This document shows, piece after piece, positions 9,878 through 19,230 of a DNA stretch of 64,000 nt. This DNA comes from Shewanella pneumatophori (GTDB taxonomy: Bacteria > Pseudomonadota > Gammaproteobacteria > Enterobacterales > Shewanellaceae), in assembly GCF_023283895.1 (NCBI RefSeq), contig NZ_JAKILB010000008.1:124001-188000 (forward strand), read 5' to 3'. The translations under genes were made by a program, and so were the position numbers. Numbering within the stretch: position 1 is the stretch's first letter; every line of letters begins with the position of its first letter. The notes beneath the pieces were generated by a model that saw nothing but the letters and a program-made list of their open reading frames with translations, did not search any database and was not told where the DNA came from.

Positions 9878-11573
9878 GTAACCAGTTCTTCACGACTTGT
9901 GTCGATAATTCAGGCTCATTTGCCACTAATGCACGGATTGCTTTGATCATATCATCATCTTTATGCAGATTAGGGATCAAGATTGAACCGTCATCGGCAT
10001 AACTGTATTCGGCTTCTGGGCGCTGTAACATACCTAACGTATCTGCAGCATATTGATCTTCAATTTCAGCTAAATCACCGCCCATTTGTGGCTCATCTGG
10101 CATTTTAACGCTGTCAGGGTAAACCAGCTTTTTCAACATAGGTCGGACGACCGCCAAGATAAGTACCAAAATAACTAACGCACCTAAGACTAAGCGAACC
10201 GCACGCCAAAACCATGGCTCTTCCCACATCTTTGGTGTTGGAGCAGCTTCAATCAGTTGGTCCATAAATGGCACAGTAACAACTTCAATAACATCGCCGC
10301 GCTGAGTGTTAAAACCAACAGCACCTTCAAGCAAGCGACGGATATTGGCGATCTCTTGCTCTGTGCGTGGTACACGACTGACACTGCCATCTTCAGCAAC
10401 GGGTGCGTTTTTAAAGTCAACTGCAACAGAAACACTCACTCGGCGCAACGTACCGATTTGCTGGCGAGTATGACTAATAGTGGTATCAAGCTCAAAATTA
10501 CGGGTTGCTTCTTTATGTGAGCTACCCGATGTTTGCGTCGCCGCTTCAGTCGCATTAACTTCTTGTGGGATCTCAGCGTTCATTGGCGGTTGATTCGATA
10601 ATGCGCCAGGAATACCACCTGTGGTGCCGCCATTCGAGTTATTTTCAACAACCATTTCACTTCTAAGTGCTGGTAAATCAGGATTGTAACGCTTGGCAGT
10701 TTGCTCAACAGCAGTAAAGTCCATGCTGACATCAACTTGGGCTGTAAAGTTTTCCGGGCCTAAGATTGGCATTAGAATCGATTCAATTTTATTGCGGTAT
10801 TCCGACTCTTTTTGCTGCACGATTTCTAATTCGCGGCGGGCAATAGCTGAAACACCATCTTGGCTACCAGAGTTAAGTAGGCGGCCATTTGAATCAGTTA
10901 CAGTAACTTTATTCGGCTCTAGGTTGTGTACAGCAGATGCGACGATATCAACAATCGAATCAACTTCTTCTTGGCTTAATCCAACTCGTCGGGTGCTGAC
11001 AACAACTGTCGCGCTCGGCTTTGAGCGGTTACGGGCAAAAACATTTTCTTTGGGTAGGGCCAAAATAACCTTGGCACGGGTAACACTGCGTAGTTCTTCA
11101 ATTGCGCGAGCTAGGTTTTGTTCTTGGCTGTGTTTAAGACGCGCCTGCTCCATGCGCTGACTTACACCAAAACCGCTGTCTTTATTCAGAAAGTCGTTAT
11201 TGGCTTCTACATTGTCGAGCCCTTCGCGGCTCATCAGCATTTTTACTTCTTGATATTTATCTTCAGGGATTTTAACCACATCACCTTGGATCTCGTATTT
11301 AATTTGGTTCTTATCAAGAACATCAAGTACCTGCACCATCTCAGCGGTGGTCATTTCACCTAACGGACGATATTCAGGCTCTTGTGCCCAAATCATTACA
11401 AATACAGCTAACGCTAAACAGATAGCCAGCGCCAAAATCATCGTCACCTGACGCAGCATATCAACGCCGCCTAAGGAGCCCATTAATCCTGGTTTGTGCT
11501 CTTCTTGCACGCCTGATGTTTGTGGATCAGTTGCTAAACCTGAACCTGTTCCTACGACCATTTCTGTACTCAC
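9861..11573 (-). CDS. fliF: Flagellar MS-ring protein FliF
   Basis: FliF forms the MS ring in the inner membrane, the platform for rotor and export gate. The 570-residue product has a membrane helix at about residues 38-63, a periplasmic ring-building region with the YscJ-like segment containing the RVILALPKENVF stretch, a low-complexity loop near 310-350, and a second membrane helix at about 458-480. The C-terminal cytoplasmic tail that binds FliG ends at VVKNWLLEDDK. It follows fliE by 29 bases. Confidence 0.97.
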   Translation of the reverse strand: MSTEMVVGTGSGLATDPQTSGVQEEHKPGLMGSLGGVDMLRQVTMILALAICLALAVFVMIWAQEPEYRPLGEMTTAEMVQVLDVLDKNQIKYEIQGDVVKIPEDKYQEVKMLMSREGLDNVEANNDFLNKDSGFGVSQRMEQARLKHSQEQNLARAIEELRSVTRAKVILALPKENVFARNRSKPSATVVVSTRRVGLSQEEVDSIVDIVASAVHNLEPNKVTVTDSNGRLLNSGSQDGVSAIARRELEIVQQKESEYRNKIESILMPILGPENFTAQVDVSMDFTAVEQTAKRYNPDLPALRSEMVVENNSNGGTTGGIPGALSNQPPMNAEIPQEVNATEAATQTSGSSHKEATRNFELDTTISHTRQQIGTLRRVSVSVAVDFKNAPVAEDGSVSRVPRTEQEIANIRRLLEGAVGFNTQRGDVIEVVTVPFMDQLIEAAPTPKMWEEPWFWRAVRLVLGALVILVLILAVVRPMLKKLVYPDSVKMPDEPQMGGDLAEIEDQYAADTLGMLQRPEAEYSYADDGSILIPNLHKDDDMIKAIRALVANEPELSTQVVKNWLLEDDK

Positions 11574-11602
11574 AATTGCACCCTGCTTTACTGATTAAAG
11601 GC

Positions 11603-11935
11603 CTAAACAGGCATGCTCATAATTTCTTTATAAGCTTCTACGAGCTTGTTACGCACTTGAACCGTTGCTTCAAATGCCACGCTGGATTTCTCTCTCGCGA
11701 TCACGGTATCAGATAATGTCACTGTGGTATCTCCCATATCAAGTCGAGTGGCGAGATTAGCAGCATTTGATTGAAGTTCGCTTACATTTCCAACAGCTTG
11801 GGAGAGTAGCTGACCAAAATCAGCACCGGAAGTGTTTTGCACTTGGCGAGTGATCCCAGTTTGAATGCTAGAAGTGCCAATTTGACCATTTAGCGACTGC
11901 ATCTCTTGCAGTAAAGAATTCGCACCAATTTGCAT
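11603..11935 (-). CDS. fliE: Flagellar hook-basal body protein FliE
   Basis: FliE is the adaptor between the MS ring and export gate and the proximal rod, and is the first exported subunit. The 110-residue product has the usual length and ends with the family signature VAFEATVQVRNKLVEAYKEIMSMPV. The GADFGQLLSQAVGNV segment is also typical. It is the first gene of fliEFGHIJ, with a sigma-54 promoter about 55 bases upstream. Confidence 0.96.
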   Translation of the reverse strand: MQIGANSLLQEMQSLNGQIGTSSIQTGITRQVQNTSGADFGQLLSQAVGNVSELQSNAANLATRLDMGDTTVTLSDTVIAREKSSVAFEATVQVRNKLVEAYKEIMSMPV

Positions 11936-11988
11936 ACTTAGCTCCCATGTCGTTTTCTTGACGAAAATGTTGATATAACTAAGTTAAA

Positions 11989-12003
11989 GCAAATAGCTTG
12001 CCA
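11989..12003 (-). promoter_or_regulatory. Sigma-54 promoter for fliE operon
   Basis: On the minus strand the site reads TGGCAA-GCTAT-TTGC, followed by TTT. Only the sixth -24 base differs from TGGCAC, and the spacing is exact. It lies 54 bases before the fliE start, in the 248-base gap that separates fliE from flrC. Confidence 0.8.
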
Positions 12004-12064
12004 ATATTTTATTCGAAGTAAAAACAGGTAGGTAAGCAAGAAAAATAGCAGATTTTGCATGTAG

Positions 12065-12134
12065 ATAGCCGCAGTGGCTATAGTAATAATCTAAACATTA
12101 CAAGTATGGAGCAGGTAAGCCACCTGCACCATAC
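12065..12134 (-). terminator. Two hairpins downstream of flrC
   Basis: The gap after flrC holds two inverted repeats. One has arms GTATGG-a-GCAGGT and ACCTGC-a-CCATAC around a five-base loop (12104-12134). The other has arms ATAGCC and GGCTAT around GCAGT (12065-12081). Neither is followed by a clean T-run on the minus strand, so intrinsic termination is plausible but not certain. Confidence 0.45.
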
Positions 12135-12183
12135 TGCTATTGTAGACAGTCTATTAAATCGTAATTTTAGAGTCACGCCCTAC

Positions 12184-13536
12184 CTAAGCGGGTATTTGAA
12201 TGCCTAAATCGCGCATTTTTGCCATTTTATAACGTAAGGTTCTAGCGCTAATCCCCAGCTTTTCGGCAACCAATTTACGGCTACCGTTACATTGGGATAA
12301 GGTTTCCAGAATAATCACATGTTCTTGGGCTTTAAGCTCCCCACCTAAGCCATCAAGTTCTGCAGGCTTTGAGTTATCTGACGCAGGTAATTCAGTGCTA
12401 AAATCCAGTTCTAGCGAATCAATAATAATATCTGCAGCGGTGATTTCATTGCTGAGGCATAAAATCAATGCCCGCTGCACGACATTATCGAGTTCACGAA
12501 CATTACCAGGCCAGCGATGCACTAACAAACGTCGACATGCGCATTCACTAAACTCAGGCACTTCATTGCGATTAGCAATAGCAGCATGCCTTTGCAGTAA
12601 ATGTCTTGCTAACGGTAAAATATCCGCAGGACGCTGATTAAGCGCTGGCCAAGTTAACGGAAATACATTAATTCGGTAATAGAGATCTTCACGGAACTCG
12701 CCTGATGTTGCCATCGCTTTTAAGTCACGGTTTGACGTTGCTAATACGCGCACATTTAACTTAATCGTTTTACGGCCACCTAAGCGCTCAACTTCACGCT
12801 CTTGCAGCACTCGCAGTAACTTAGCTTGTAACCCCACTTCCATCTCTGAGATCTCATCAAGCAGCAACGTGCCGCCTTGAGCTTGCTCAAACTTACCGGG
12901 ACAGGCCTGAAATGCACCGGTGAATGCACCTTTTTCATAACCAAATAGGGTCGCTTCAAGCATGTTCTCAGGAATAGCAGCGCAGTTTATCGCCACAAAG
13001 GGCTCACCTGAACGCTGACTATGTTGATGGATATAACGGGCTAACACCTCTTTACCACTGCCACTAGGACCCATAATCATTACAGATGCATCAGACGCAG
13101 CGACTCTTTGGGCAAGTGATAACAAGGCTAAGCTTTTTTCATCTGCAACAACGGGCGTTCCCTCAATACTTTTGGCAGGCATGTAACGCGATACCTGATT
13201 GAGTAACACTTCAGGTGAGAATGGCTTAGATAAATAATCAACCGCCCCAAGCTTCATCGCATTCACTGCATTATCTATGGTTGCATAAGCTGTCATCAGT
13301 AAAACGGGGATTTTAGGATAGTATTGTTGCAGGTGATTCAGTAAACCAATCCCCCCTATGCCGTCCATCTGCACGTCACTTATAACCATGTCAAAGCGCT
13401 CTGATTTTAACGCCACTATTGCATCTTCAGCACAAGACACATCAACACATTCGTAATGAGCCAGCATTAAGGTATCGAGCAGTGCTTCACGTAATGAAGC
13501 ATCATCTTCAACTAACAATAACTTACCTTCAGACAT
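12184..13536 (-). CDS. flrC: Sigma-54 flagellar response regulator FlrC
   Basis: FlrC activates sigma-54 promoters of hook and basal-body genes after phosphorylation by FlrB. The 450-residue product has a receiver domain (1-120) with phospho-acceptor Asp54 in VISDVQMDG, an AAA+ domain (about 135-370) with Walker A GPSGSGKE, the sigma-54 contact loop GAFTGA and the LLLDEISEM Walker B, and a C-terminal Fis-type helix-turn-helix (KLVAEKLGISARTLRYKM). The start at 13536 is chosen because GGAGAG precedes it, and it overlaps flrB by eight bases. An in-frame codon 27 bases earlier lacks that support. Confidence 0.95.
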   Translation of the reverse strand: MSEGKLLLVEDDASLREALLDTLMLAHYECVDVSCAEDAIVALKSERFDMVISDVQMDGIGGIGLLNHLQQYYPKIPVLLMTAYATIDNAVNAMKLGAVDYLSKPFSPEVLLNQVSRYMPAKSIEGTPVVADEKSLALLSLAQRVAASDASVMIMGPSGSGKEVLARYIHQHSQRSGEPFVAINCAAIPENMLEATLFGYEKGAFTGAFQACPGKFEQAQGGTLLLDEISEMEVGLQAKLLRVLQEREVERLGGRKTIKLNVRVLATSNRDLKAMATSGEFREDLYYRINVFPLTWPALNQRPADILPLARHLLQRHAAIANRNEVPEFSECACRRLLVHRWPGNVRELDNVVQRALILCLSNEITAADIIIDSLELDFSTELPASDNSKPAELDGLGGELKAQEHVIILETLSQCNGSRKLVAEKLGISARTLRYKMAKMRDLGIQIPA

Positions 13537-14623
13537 GTGCTGTCTCTCCGTGCTGGATTTCACTACTTTTTAAAATTAAGGGGAATTTTAATGATGCTGT
13601 GCATCCGTTACCTTGATGACAACTAAACTGCATTCGGCCGCCGTGATTATTAACCACTGACTGCACTACCGCTAAACCTAAACCAGTACCTTGCGACTTA
13701 GTAGTAAAAAATGGCTCGAGTACTTTGTGCTGCATTTCAACATCTAAGCCTTTGCCATTATCAATCACATCAAGATGCAGTGCTGTGCCAGTATCAAAAG
13801 CGTGCAGAATAACTTTGTTAGCGCCTGCCTCCATGCTATTCATTACCAGATTATTGATTGCGGAACACAGGGCGGCATCGTTAGCGCGGATTTTTTGTTT
13901 CGAGTCATTATTAAAAATCAACTCGCACTTTTTCTGCTCTGCTATCGGTTGGCAATTACTTAACACATTATCGACCACTTCATCGATTGTTAAAATGGTA
14001 TCAAGTTGCTGCTGACGACCCTTTGCCATCAATAGCATATCGTTAACTTGGTGTTCTAGCTCATTAAGTCTATCGACTAACTTACCTTGAAAACGCTTTC
14101 TCGCGTCATCTGATATTTTCGGGCTTGCTAAGTTAGATGCGTATAACAGCGCTGCACTTAATGGGGTGCGTACTTGATGCGCAAGTGTGGCAACCATTTT
14201 TCCAAGGGCCGATAACCGCTGCAGGTGAGAAAGGTTTTTCTGCAATAATCGTGTTTCAGTTAAGTCTGTTAATACAATTAATTGCCCAGGCTCTGGTGTT
14301 AAGGGGGTAATAGCCAGCTTTACACGACGGCCATTGCGCAATGAAACTTCATGGCCATCATCGTCTTGCGGCGAAAAAGCTCGATTAATAATCTGTAGCC
14401 AACGTAAGCCCTCTAACGGACTACCTAACAGTTCAATTGCGACAGGATTTGCATCAGTCACGATTCCGTCACCATTAATGATCACTACGCCAGAAGGCAT
14501 CGCCTGTAGAATATGATCCATTCGATTGGACATATTAGCGGCTTGTTGCACATCAACTAATTGCGGACGCAATTGTGCTTTCACATCGTTGGCATTAAGT
14601 TGTGGCTTCAAAATAGCGGACAT
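13529..14623 (-). CDS. flrB: Flagellar sensor histidine kinase FlrB
   Basis: FlrB phosphorylates FlrC. The 364-residue product has no membrane helix, so it is probably cytoplasmic like its homologues. It has a PAS-like domain at about residues 33-130 (AMPSGVVIINGDGIVTDANPVA), a dimerisation/H-box with the phospho-accepting His149 in ATLAHQVRTPLSAAL, and an HATPase domain (about 235-350) with NNLVMNSMEAGA (N box), DNGKGLD (G1) and GTGLGLAVVQSVV (G2). It overlaps flrC by eight bases and has its own sigma-54 promoter. Confidence 0.94.
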   Translation of the reverse strand: MSAILKPQLNANDVKAQLRPQLVDVQQAANMSNRMDHILQAMPSGVVIINGDGIVTDANPVAIELLGSPLEGLRWLQIINRAFSPQDDDGHEVSLRNGRRVKLAITPLTPEPGQLIVLTDLTETRLLQKNLSHLQRLSALGKMVATLAHQVRTPLSAALLYASNLASPKISDDARKRFQGKLVDRLNELEHQVNDMLLMAKGRQQQLDTILTIDEVVDNVLSNCQPIAEQKKCELIFNNDSKQKIRANDAALCSAINNLVMNSMEAGANKVILHAFDTGTALHLDVIDNGKGLDVEMQHKVLEPFFTTKSQGTGLGLAVVQSVVNNHGGRMQFSCHQGNGCTASLKFPLILKSSEIQHGETAHV

Positions 14624-14663
14624 GGTGACTCCGTCAAAAAAACTGCATTTGACCAGAGTTAAA

Positions 14664-14678
14664 GCAAATTTTACGCCA
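14664..14678 (-). promoter_or_regulatory. Sigma-54 promoter for flrBC
   Basis: The minus strand reads TGGCGT-AAAAT-TTGC, keeping the essential GG and GC pairs with correct spacing. It is 41 bases before the flrB start and lies after the flrA terminator. In the Vibrio-type hierarchy flrBC is a class II operon activated by FlrA, which fits; the activator is inferred. Confidence 0.75.
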
Positions 14679-14736
14679 AAGTATAACTATGGTAAAAAAC
14701 ACCTTAAGAATTAGACTAGTAACATGCCGCATAAAC

Positions 14737-14773
14737 AAAAAAGCGGTTATATCTAGGATATAACCGCTTTTAT
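14737..14773 (-). terminator. Rho-independent terminator after flrA
   Basis: Arms AAGCGGTTATAT (14741-14752) and ATATAACCGCTT (14758-14769) form a perfect 12-base-pair stem around CTAGG. The minus strand continues with TTTTTG and the plus strand with TTTATTC, so it could work in both directions. It isolates flrA from flrBC. Confidence 0.9.
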
Positions 14774-14799
14774 TCATTCTTTGTGTTAAATACGACTAA

Positions 14800-16233
14800 C
14801 TAATCTTTGCTTAACCCGTATTTACGCATCTTCTCAACTAAGGTTGTTCGGCGAATACCAAGCATCTCTGCTGCGCGTGCGACCACATTATCTTGTTGAT
14901 CCAATGCTTGTCGAATCATATCAATTTCAAGCTCTGCCAACAGATCTTTTAGGTTAACACCCTCTGGTGGTAACTCACTTGGGAAACGTGTTTCAGGGAT
15001 CTCAATTGGCTCTTCATCATTGAAGATAGATGCTAATGCATCTCGCTCTTGCTGCTCTTCGCTGATCTCAACACAGTACTCAGGCACATCAATATGTCGG
15101 TACTTTATTGGTAAGTCGTTTACATCAACTAATCCGCCCGGATAAAGGATGGTTAGACGTTCAACCAAGTTAGAGAGTTCACGAACGTTACCAGACCAAG
15201 CATGTTCTTTTAACGATTCAATTGCACGCTGAGTGAATCGAACTCGACCACGCCCTTCGTTATAAACTCGACTAACAAGCTCTTGTAATAATAACGGGAT
15301 GTCTTCTTTACGTTCACATAAAGCTGGCATTTCAATTGGGAATACATTAAGTCTGTAATACAGATCTTCCCTGAACTCACCTTGCTCGATCATGCTCTCT
15401 AGATCTCTATGAGTTGCAGCAACAACTCGCACATCAGCGGCAATGGATTTACTGCCACCAACACGCTCAAACATGCGCTCTTGCAATACACGTAATAATT
15501 TTACTTGCATCTGCAATGGCATATCACCAATTTCATCAAGGAATAAAGTGCCCTTTTCAGCTAATTCAAAGCGACCTTTACGGGCACTAATTGCGCCTGT
15601 AAAAGAGCCTTTCTCATGGCCAAAGAGTTCACTTTCTAATAATTCGGGAGGAATTGCACCACAGTTTACTGGGATAAAAGGTCCGTCGCGGCGATCTGAA
15701 ATATAATGAATATTTCGAGCGACTACCTCTTTACCTGTACCTGATTGCCCCAAGATTAATACTGTCGCTTCAGAGCTTGCCACTTGATTAATCAAGTGAC
15801 GCACATTGGCGATACCTTCACTGCGGCCAACTAAGCTTCTAAACAGTTTAGTTTGATTAGCACTCGTTGGCGTTTCAGGGCGCTTAACTTGGCCATAAAC
15901 TTGGCAAAAATGAAGTAACTCGGTCAATTGCGGATAGTTTAATGGCTCCTCAATAATACCGAGCACATTAGACGCTTTGACTTCGCTAGCATCACCAAGC
16001 AGTAATATAGGCTGCCACGGAAGCGCACCAGTCAATGACTGAATGAGTTCTGGAGTTTGATTTTCAGACGGCAAAACAATCGCACGAAAGCGCGTCTGCT
16101 TAGTGTAAACGTCAAGTTTATCGAAATCGATTAACTCAACTTGCTCACCTAAAAATTCAAATACACATGACAAGCGATTAATTCGCTCAGACTGGTTACC
16201 GACCAGTAGAATTCGTTGATCTGTTTGCATCAT
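14800..16233 (-). CDS. flrA: Master sigma-54 flagellar regulator FlrA
   Basis: FlrA (FleQ family) heads the flagellar cascade and its activity is typically inhibited by c-di-GMP. The 477-residue product has a receiver-like N-terminal domain (about 1-115) without the usual phospho-acceptor pocket. An AAA+ domain follows (about 140-370), with Walker A GQSGTGKE, a sigma-54 contact loop reading GSFTGA rather than the common GAFTGA, and FLDEIGDM. A Fis-type helix-turn-helix is at the end (ARAAEMLGIRRTTLVEKM). The ATG at 16233 is chosen; the frame opens 21 bases earlier at a TTG. It is separated from neighbours by terminators on both sides. Confidence 0.95.
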   Translation of the reverse strand: MMQTDQRILLVGNQSERINRLSCVFEFLGEQVELIDFDKLDVYTKQTRFRAIVLPSENQTPELIQSLTGALPWQPILLLGDASEVKASNVLGIIEEPLNYPQLTELLHFCQVYGQVKRPETPTSANQTKLFRSLVGRSEGIANVRHLINQVASSEATVLILGQSGTGKEVVARNIHYISDRRDGPFIPVNCGAIPPELLESELFGHEKGSFTGAISARKGRFELAEKGTLFLDEIGDMPLQMQVKLLRVLQERMFERVGGSKSIAADVRVVAATHRDLESMIEQGEFREDLYYRLNVFPIEMPALCERKEDIPLLLQELVSRVYNEGRGRVRFTQRAIESLKEHAWSGNVRELSNLVERLTILYPGGLVDVNDLPIKYRHIDVPEYCVEISEEQQERDALASIFNDEEPIEIPETRFPSELPPEGVNLKDLLAELEIDMIRQALDQQDNVVARAAEMLGIRRTTLVEKMRKYGLSKD

Positions 16234-16475
16234 TCCGAAGGCCGTTAGGCTCAAATATTTCAGCGCATTAATTATTAGTGTTGGTTGCTTTTTTCAAGCT
16301 TATTTTTTAAGCGGGCAGTTGTCAAAAATGCTTTTAAAATTAACTACCGATAGGAATAGTGTATTATCAGCCCGCCATAAGCAAGCCCCTGATGAGCTTT
16401 ATGAGAAACTCACTTGTTTTTCGCTTAAAAAGTCTTCACCAATGGTGGCTGTTTGTCACCTTTTTGACAGATGAC

Positions 16476-16505
16476 AAAAAGGAGGCTATTAAACCTCCCT
16501 TTTTA
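16476..16505 (-). terminator. Rho-independent terminator after fliS
   Basis: Arms GGAGG and CCTCC enclose CTATTAAA, and the stem is extended by A-T pairs (AAAAA against TTTTT). On the minus strand the hairpin is followed by TTTTTGTC. It closes the fliD-fliT-fliS transcript before flrA. Confidence 0.85.
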
Positions 16506-16512
16506 GTTACTT

Positions 16513-16923
16513 TTATATCGCACTCGCGTGTGAATCAATGTGGTGTTGCTCAGGCGGAATTGCGTCCCAGCCTTCTTTAATTGTTCTAAGAATATCACTT
16601 ACATCATCTAATGCTTGAACGTCATTATTCAAGTTAGCTTCAGAGATCCTACGCAACATAAAGTCATATAAATCGCTAAGGTTCTTAGCTATGTCTCCAC
16701 CAGCTTCCATGTTCAAACTATTATTTAAACCGGTAATAATGCCAATCGCTTTTCCTATAAACACACCTTTGTTAGCTAAGTCATTATTCTCAATGGCATA
16801 GCGACTTTGAGCTATGCGCTGAAGTGCGCCATCAAACATCATTTGAACTATACGATGTGGAGATGCAACTGAAATCTCACTATCTAATGAAACCTTGCGA
16901 TATGACTGAAGAGAGCTTCTCAT
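16513..16923 (-). CDS. fliS: Flagellin chaperone FliS
   Basis: FliS binds the C-terminus of flagellin in the cytoplasm and prevents early polymerisation. The 136-residue product has the usual length and opens with MRSSLQSYRKVSLDSEISVASPHRIVQMMFDGAL, containing the conserved Tyr and the PHRIVQMMFDG stretch. The rest is helical. It follows the FliT-like gene by seven bases. Normal in all respects. Confidence 0.96.
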   Translation of the reverse strand: MRSSLQSYRKVSLDSEISVASPHRIVQMMFDGALQRIAQSRYAIENNDLANKGVFIGKAIGIITGLNNSLNMEAGGDIAKNLSDLYDFMLRRISEANLNNDVQALDDVSDILRTIKEGWDAIPPEQHHIDSHASAI

Positions 16924-16930
16924 TAAAAAC

Positions 16931-17257
16931 CTACCTGTTAGAATCTATAGTCTTGTACATATTTAATTGCCGCTTACTTTTACGCCCTGCATGTAACAGA
17001 GACTGTCTATGCGCCTTAATCATATTGGCCTTGGCCTCGAATGACTGACTCAGCGTAATTTGCTTTTTCAGTTCAACAGCATCTGCTGCTGTTGCATTTT
17101 CAAAAGCATTAACAAGTAAACTTTGACGCTTGCCAACTAACTCCTGCAAATATAATACCAACTCATCGGTAGACTCATCTTCTGCTGGCACTAGATTTAA
17201 CTTATCTAAAAGCGCATCTAATTCATCATTCAGTTGATGTAAAGGCGTTAAATCCAC
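16931..17257 (-). CDS. FliT-like flagellar chaperone (FlaI position)
   Basis: This 108-residue, all-helical, charged protein begins at a GTG with a strong AAGGAG five bases before it. It lies between fliD and fliS, where Salmonella has fliT and Vibrio has flaI. FliT-type proteins bind the filament cap FliD and hold it for export. Sequence similarity to FliT cannot be shown by eye; the call depends on size, helical character and context. The C-terminus is strongly basic (RKSKRQLNMYK). Confidence 0.7.
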   Translation of the reverse strand: MDLTPLHQLNDELDALLDKLNLVPAEDESTDELVLYLQELVGKRQSLLVNAFENATAADAVELKKQITLSQSFEAKANMIKAHRQSLLHAGRKSKRQLNMYKTIDSNR

Positions 17258-17293
17258 ACGAACTCCTTAAAAATCTGACTAGACTAATCGCAG

Positions 17294-18664
17294 TTATGAG
17301 CCAATTACACCAGGTAATGAATTCAGTCTGTCAGCTAACCCCGCACTTTGCTGGTTTAACTGGCCAACAATTAAATCCATCGCATTAAACTGCTTAAATA
17401 AACGTGCCTCTAACATCTCCATTTTTAAGCTGAAAGCTTCACGTTGATCATCAAGGCGTTGTTTATCATTGGTTAAGGCGTTATCACGGCTATCGATTAA
17501 GCCACCAGATTTGACGTAACCTTCTACTAGGTTATCTAGGCTTGCTGCAATACCTTTCTCTGGTGTTGCGAATAAACCTTCAACAGCGCCCATATCTTCA
17601 GCAATAACTTTATCGAGTTTCTCATCATTGATAGACATTTTGCCATAGCGGTCGGTTTCAATGCCGATATCGTATAAAGCGATCGTTTCACCGTCGACAT
17701 CAACACGATTACTGATCATATTGCGCATCTGTGATTCAATCGAACGCAGCATTGAGTCACCTTGCAGCGCTGCAGACTCTTCTTTCTCAGCATCATACTT
17801 AGATAAACTACTGATCGACTCCACGAGGGTGTTATATGCGTCAACAAACCCTTTAACGTTTTCTTTAACCGCTTCGTTATCTTGCTCAATCTTTAAAGTT
17901 GAAGTCTTAGCAAGGTCCGCATCAGTCAAAGACAGGGTCACACCAGCAATGGCATTTTCAACATCATTACTTTGTGAGGTAACCTTTTGCCCATCAATGT
18001 GCAGCACAGCGTCTTGCGCTGCTTGTAAGGTTTCTAAACTGCCAGAGCCAAACATATCGTTTAGCCCAGAGCCAGAACCGACTGCATCTGTTGCTGTAAT
18101 GCTAACTTGATTATCAGTACCGGTTTCATCAGAGCTAAAGACTAGACGACTACCACCATCACTTTTAATCACGGTTGCGGTAATGCCAGAATTATCTGCA
18201 GACTCATTAACTTTCTTAGCGATAGCGTCTAAAGAGTCGCCGGCCTCAATATCAACAGAGAAAGCTTTGCCGTTAACTTCTAGATCTAACGTGCCTTGAC
18301 CTACGCCAGCTTTCGCATCTGCAACATTTTTACCTGCCAGTTTATGGGCCGCAGCAAGTTGCTCTACTTGGATCTGGTAACTGCCAGATTGAGCGTTTTT
18401 GTCTGCTGTCGCAGTAAAATAATCGTTGTCACCAGTCGATACTTTACGAATATTTAGCGCGGCAGGATCGCTTAGCTTTTCGAGGGCTTCCTGAAACGTA
18501 GATAATTGGCTTTTGAGAGTCCCCATTGCCGACACTTTGGCTTCAATCGTCGCCTCTGTTTTATCAAAAATCGCTTCTTTAGGTACTTTTTCGGCATCAA
18601 CTAATACGCCAACAATAGTGTTGATATCTAAGCCGGAACCGATACCGGTTGCTGTTAATGCCAT
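17294..18664 (-). CDS. fliD: Flagellar filament cap protein FliD
   Basis: FliD forms the cap at the filament tip that folds flagellin into place. The 456-residue product starts with ATGIGSGLDINTIVGVLVDAE, the FliD N-terminal signature, followed by coiled-coil segments. The FliD_N domain spans about 10-110, FliD_C about 215-440, and the C-terminal helix carries LFKQFNAMDLIVGQLNQQSAGL. The gene lies 41 bases after flaG. Length fits the family. Confidence 0.96.
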   Translation of the reverse strand: MALTATGIGSGLDINTIVGVLVDAEKVPKEAIFDKTEATIEAKVSAMGTLKSQLSTFQEALEKLSDPAALNIRKVSTGDNDYFTATADKNAQSGSYQIQVEQLAAAHKLAGKNVADAKAGVGQGTLDLEVNGKAFSVDIEAGDSLDAIAKKVNESADNSGITATVIKSDGGSRLVFSSDETGTDNQVSITATDAVGSGSGLNDMFGSGSLETLQAAQDAVLHIDGQKVTSQSNDVENAIAGVTLSLTDADLAKTSTLKIEQDNEAVKENVKGFVDAYNTLVESISSLSKYDAEKEESAALQGDSMLRSIESQMRNMISNRVDVDGETIALYDIGIETDRYGKMSINDEKLDKVIAEDMGAVEGLFATPEKGIAASLDNLVEGYVKSGGLIDSRDNALTNDKQRLDDQREAFSLKMEMLEARLFKQFNAMDLIVGQLNQQSAGLADRLNSLPGVIGS

Positions 18665-18705
18665 TTTTGCCCCCTAGACAAAATAAGTTATTTTTGACGC
18701 TCAAC

Positions 18706-19089
18706 CTATGCTTCAGTCTTAAGCAAAGATCCCGCCACTTCTGCAAGTTTTTGTGCTAATTCTAATGCTTCTTCATTAGGGATTTGTCTAATAACATCAC
18801 CCGAGTCCACATCCAATACACTGACAATACTTTGCCCAGACTGCTCATCGACTTTAAAAGCCAGCCCTTTGCGCATCAGCGATATCATATCATTAAGTTC
18901 ATTTGCGACTTCATGCATATCTGCAGCTTTCTCTTCACCATCCTTAGATTGTGACGATTTTTCTGTGTCACTCGGCTCGTTAATCAGAACGGCTTTATCA
19001 ACTGAGTCGACTTCTGTAGAAGTACTGTTTAATTCTTGCTTAACAGCAATAGGATTGGCAGCACTCGTGAAATTCACATCCATTGTCAT
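18706..19089 (-). CDS. flaG: FlaG family protein
   Basis: FlaG proteins are small and encoded beside fliD in polar-flagellum clusters, and mutants elsewhere have altered filament length. The 127-residue product has a variable Ser/Glu-rich first half and a conserved second half with LAFKVDEQSGQSIVSVLDVDSGDVIRQIP, the FlaG signature. Two starts six bases apart are possible (MTM and MDV). It probably begins the flaG-fliD-fliT-fliS transcript; no clear sigma-28 or sigma-54 site was found before it. Confidence 0.93.
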   Translation of the reverse strand: MTMDVNFTSAANPIAVKQELNSTSTEVDSVDKAVLINEPSDTEKSSQSKDGEEKAADMHEVANELNDMISLMRKGLAFKVDEQSGQSIVSVLDVDSGDVIRQIPNEEALELAQKLAEVAGSLLKTEA

Positions 19090-19158
19090 ACATCACCTCG
19101 GTAACTATTCAATCTAGGACGTATACCTCTATTCATTACGTCAAGGTTTATAAACAAT

Positions 19159-19187
19159 AAAGGGAGATTCGTCATGAATCTCCCTTT
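19159..19187 (-). terminator. Rho-independent terminator after first flagellin gene
   Basis: Arms AAAGGGAGATTC and GAATCTCCCTTT pair perfectly over 12 bases around GTCAT. The minus strand continues with TATTGTTTAT. It lies 44 bases after the flagellin stop, before flaG. Confidence 0.9.
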
Positions 19188-19230
19188 AAACTGCTACTTT
19201 AGCGGTAAATACTCTTAACGAGAATCCCGA

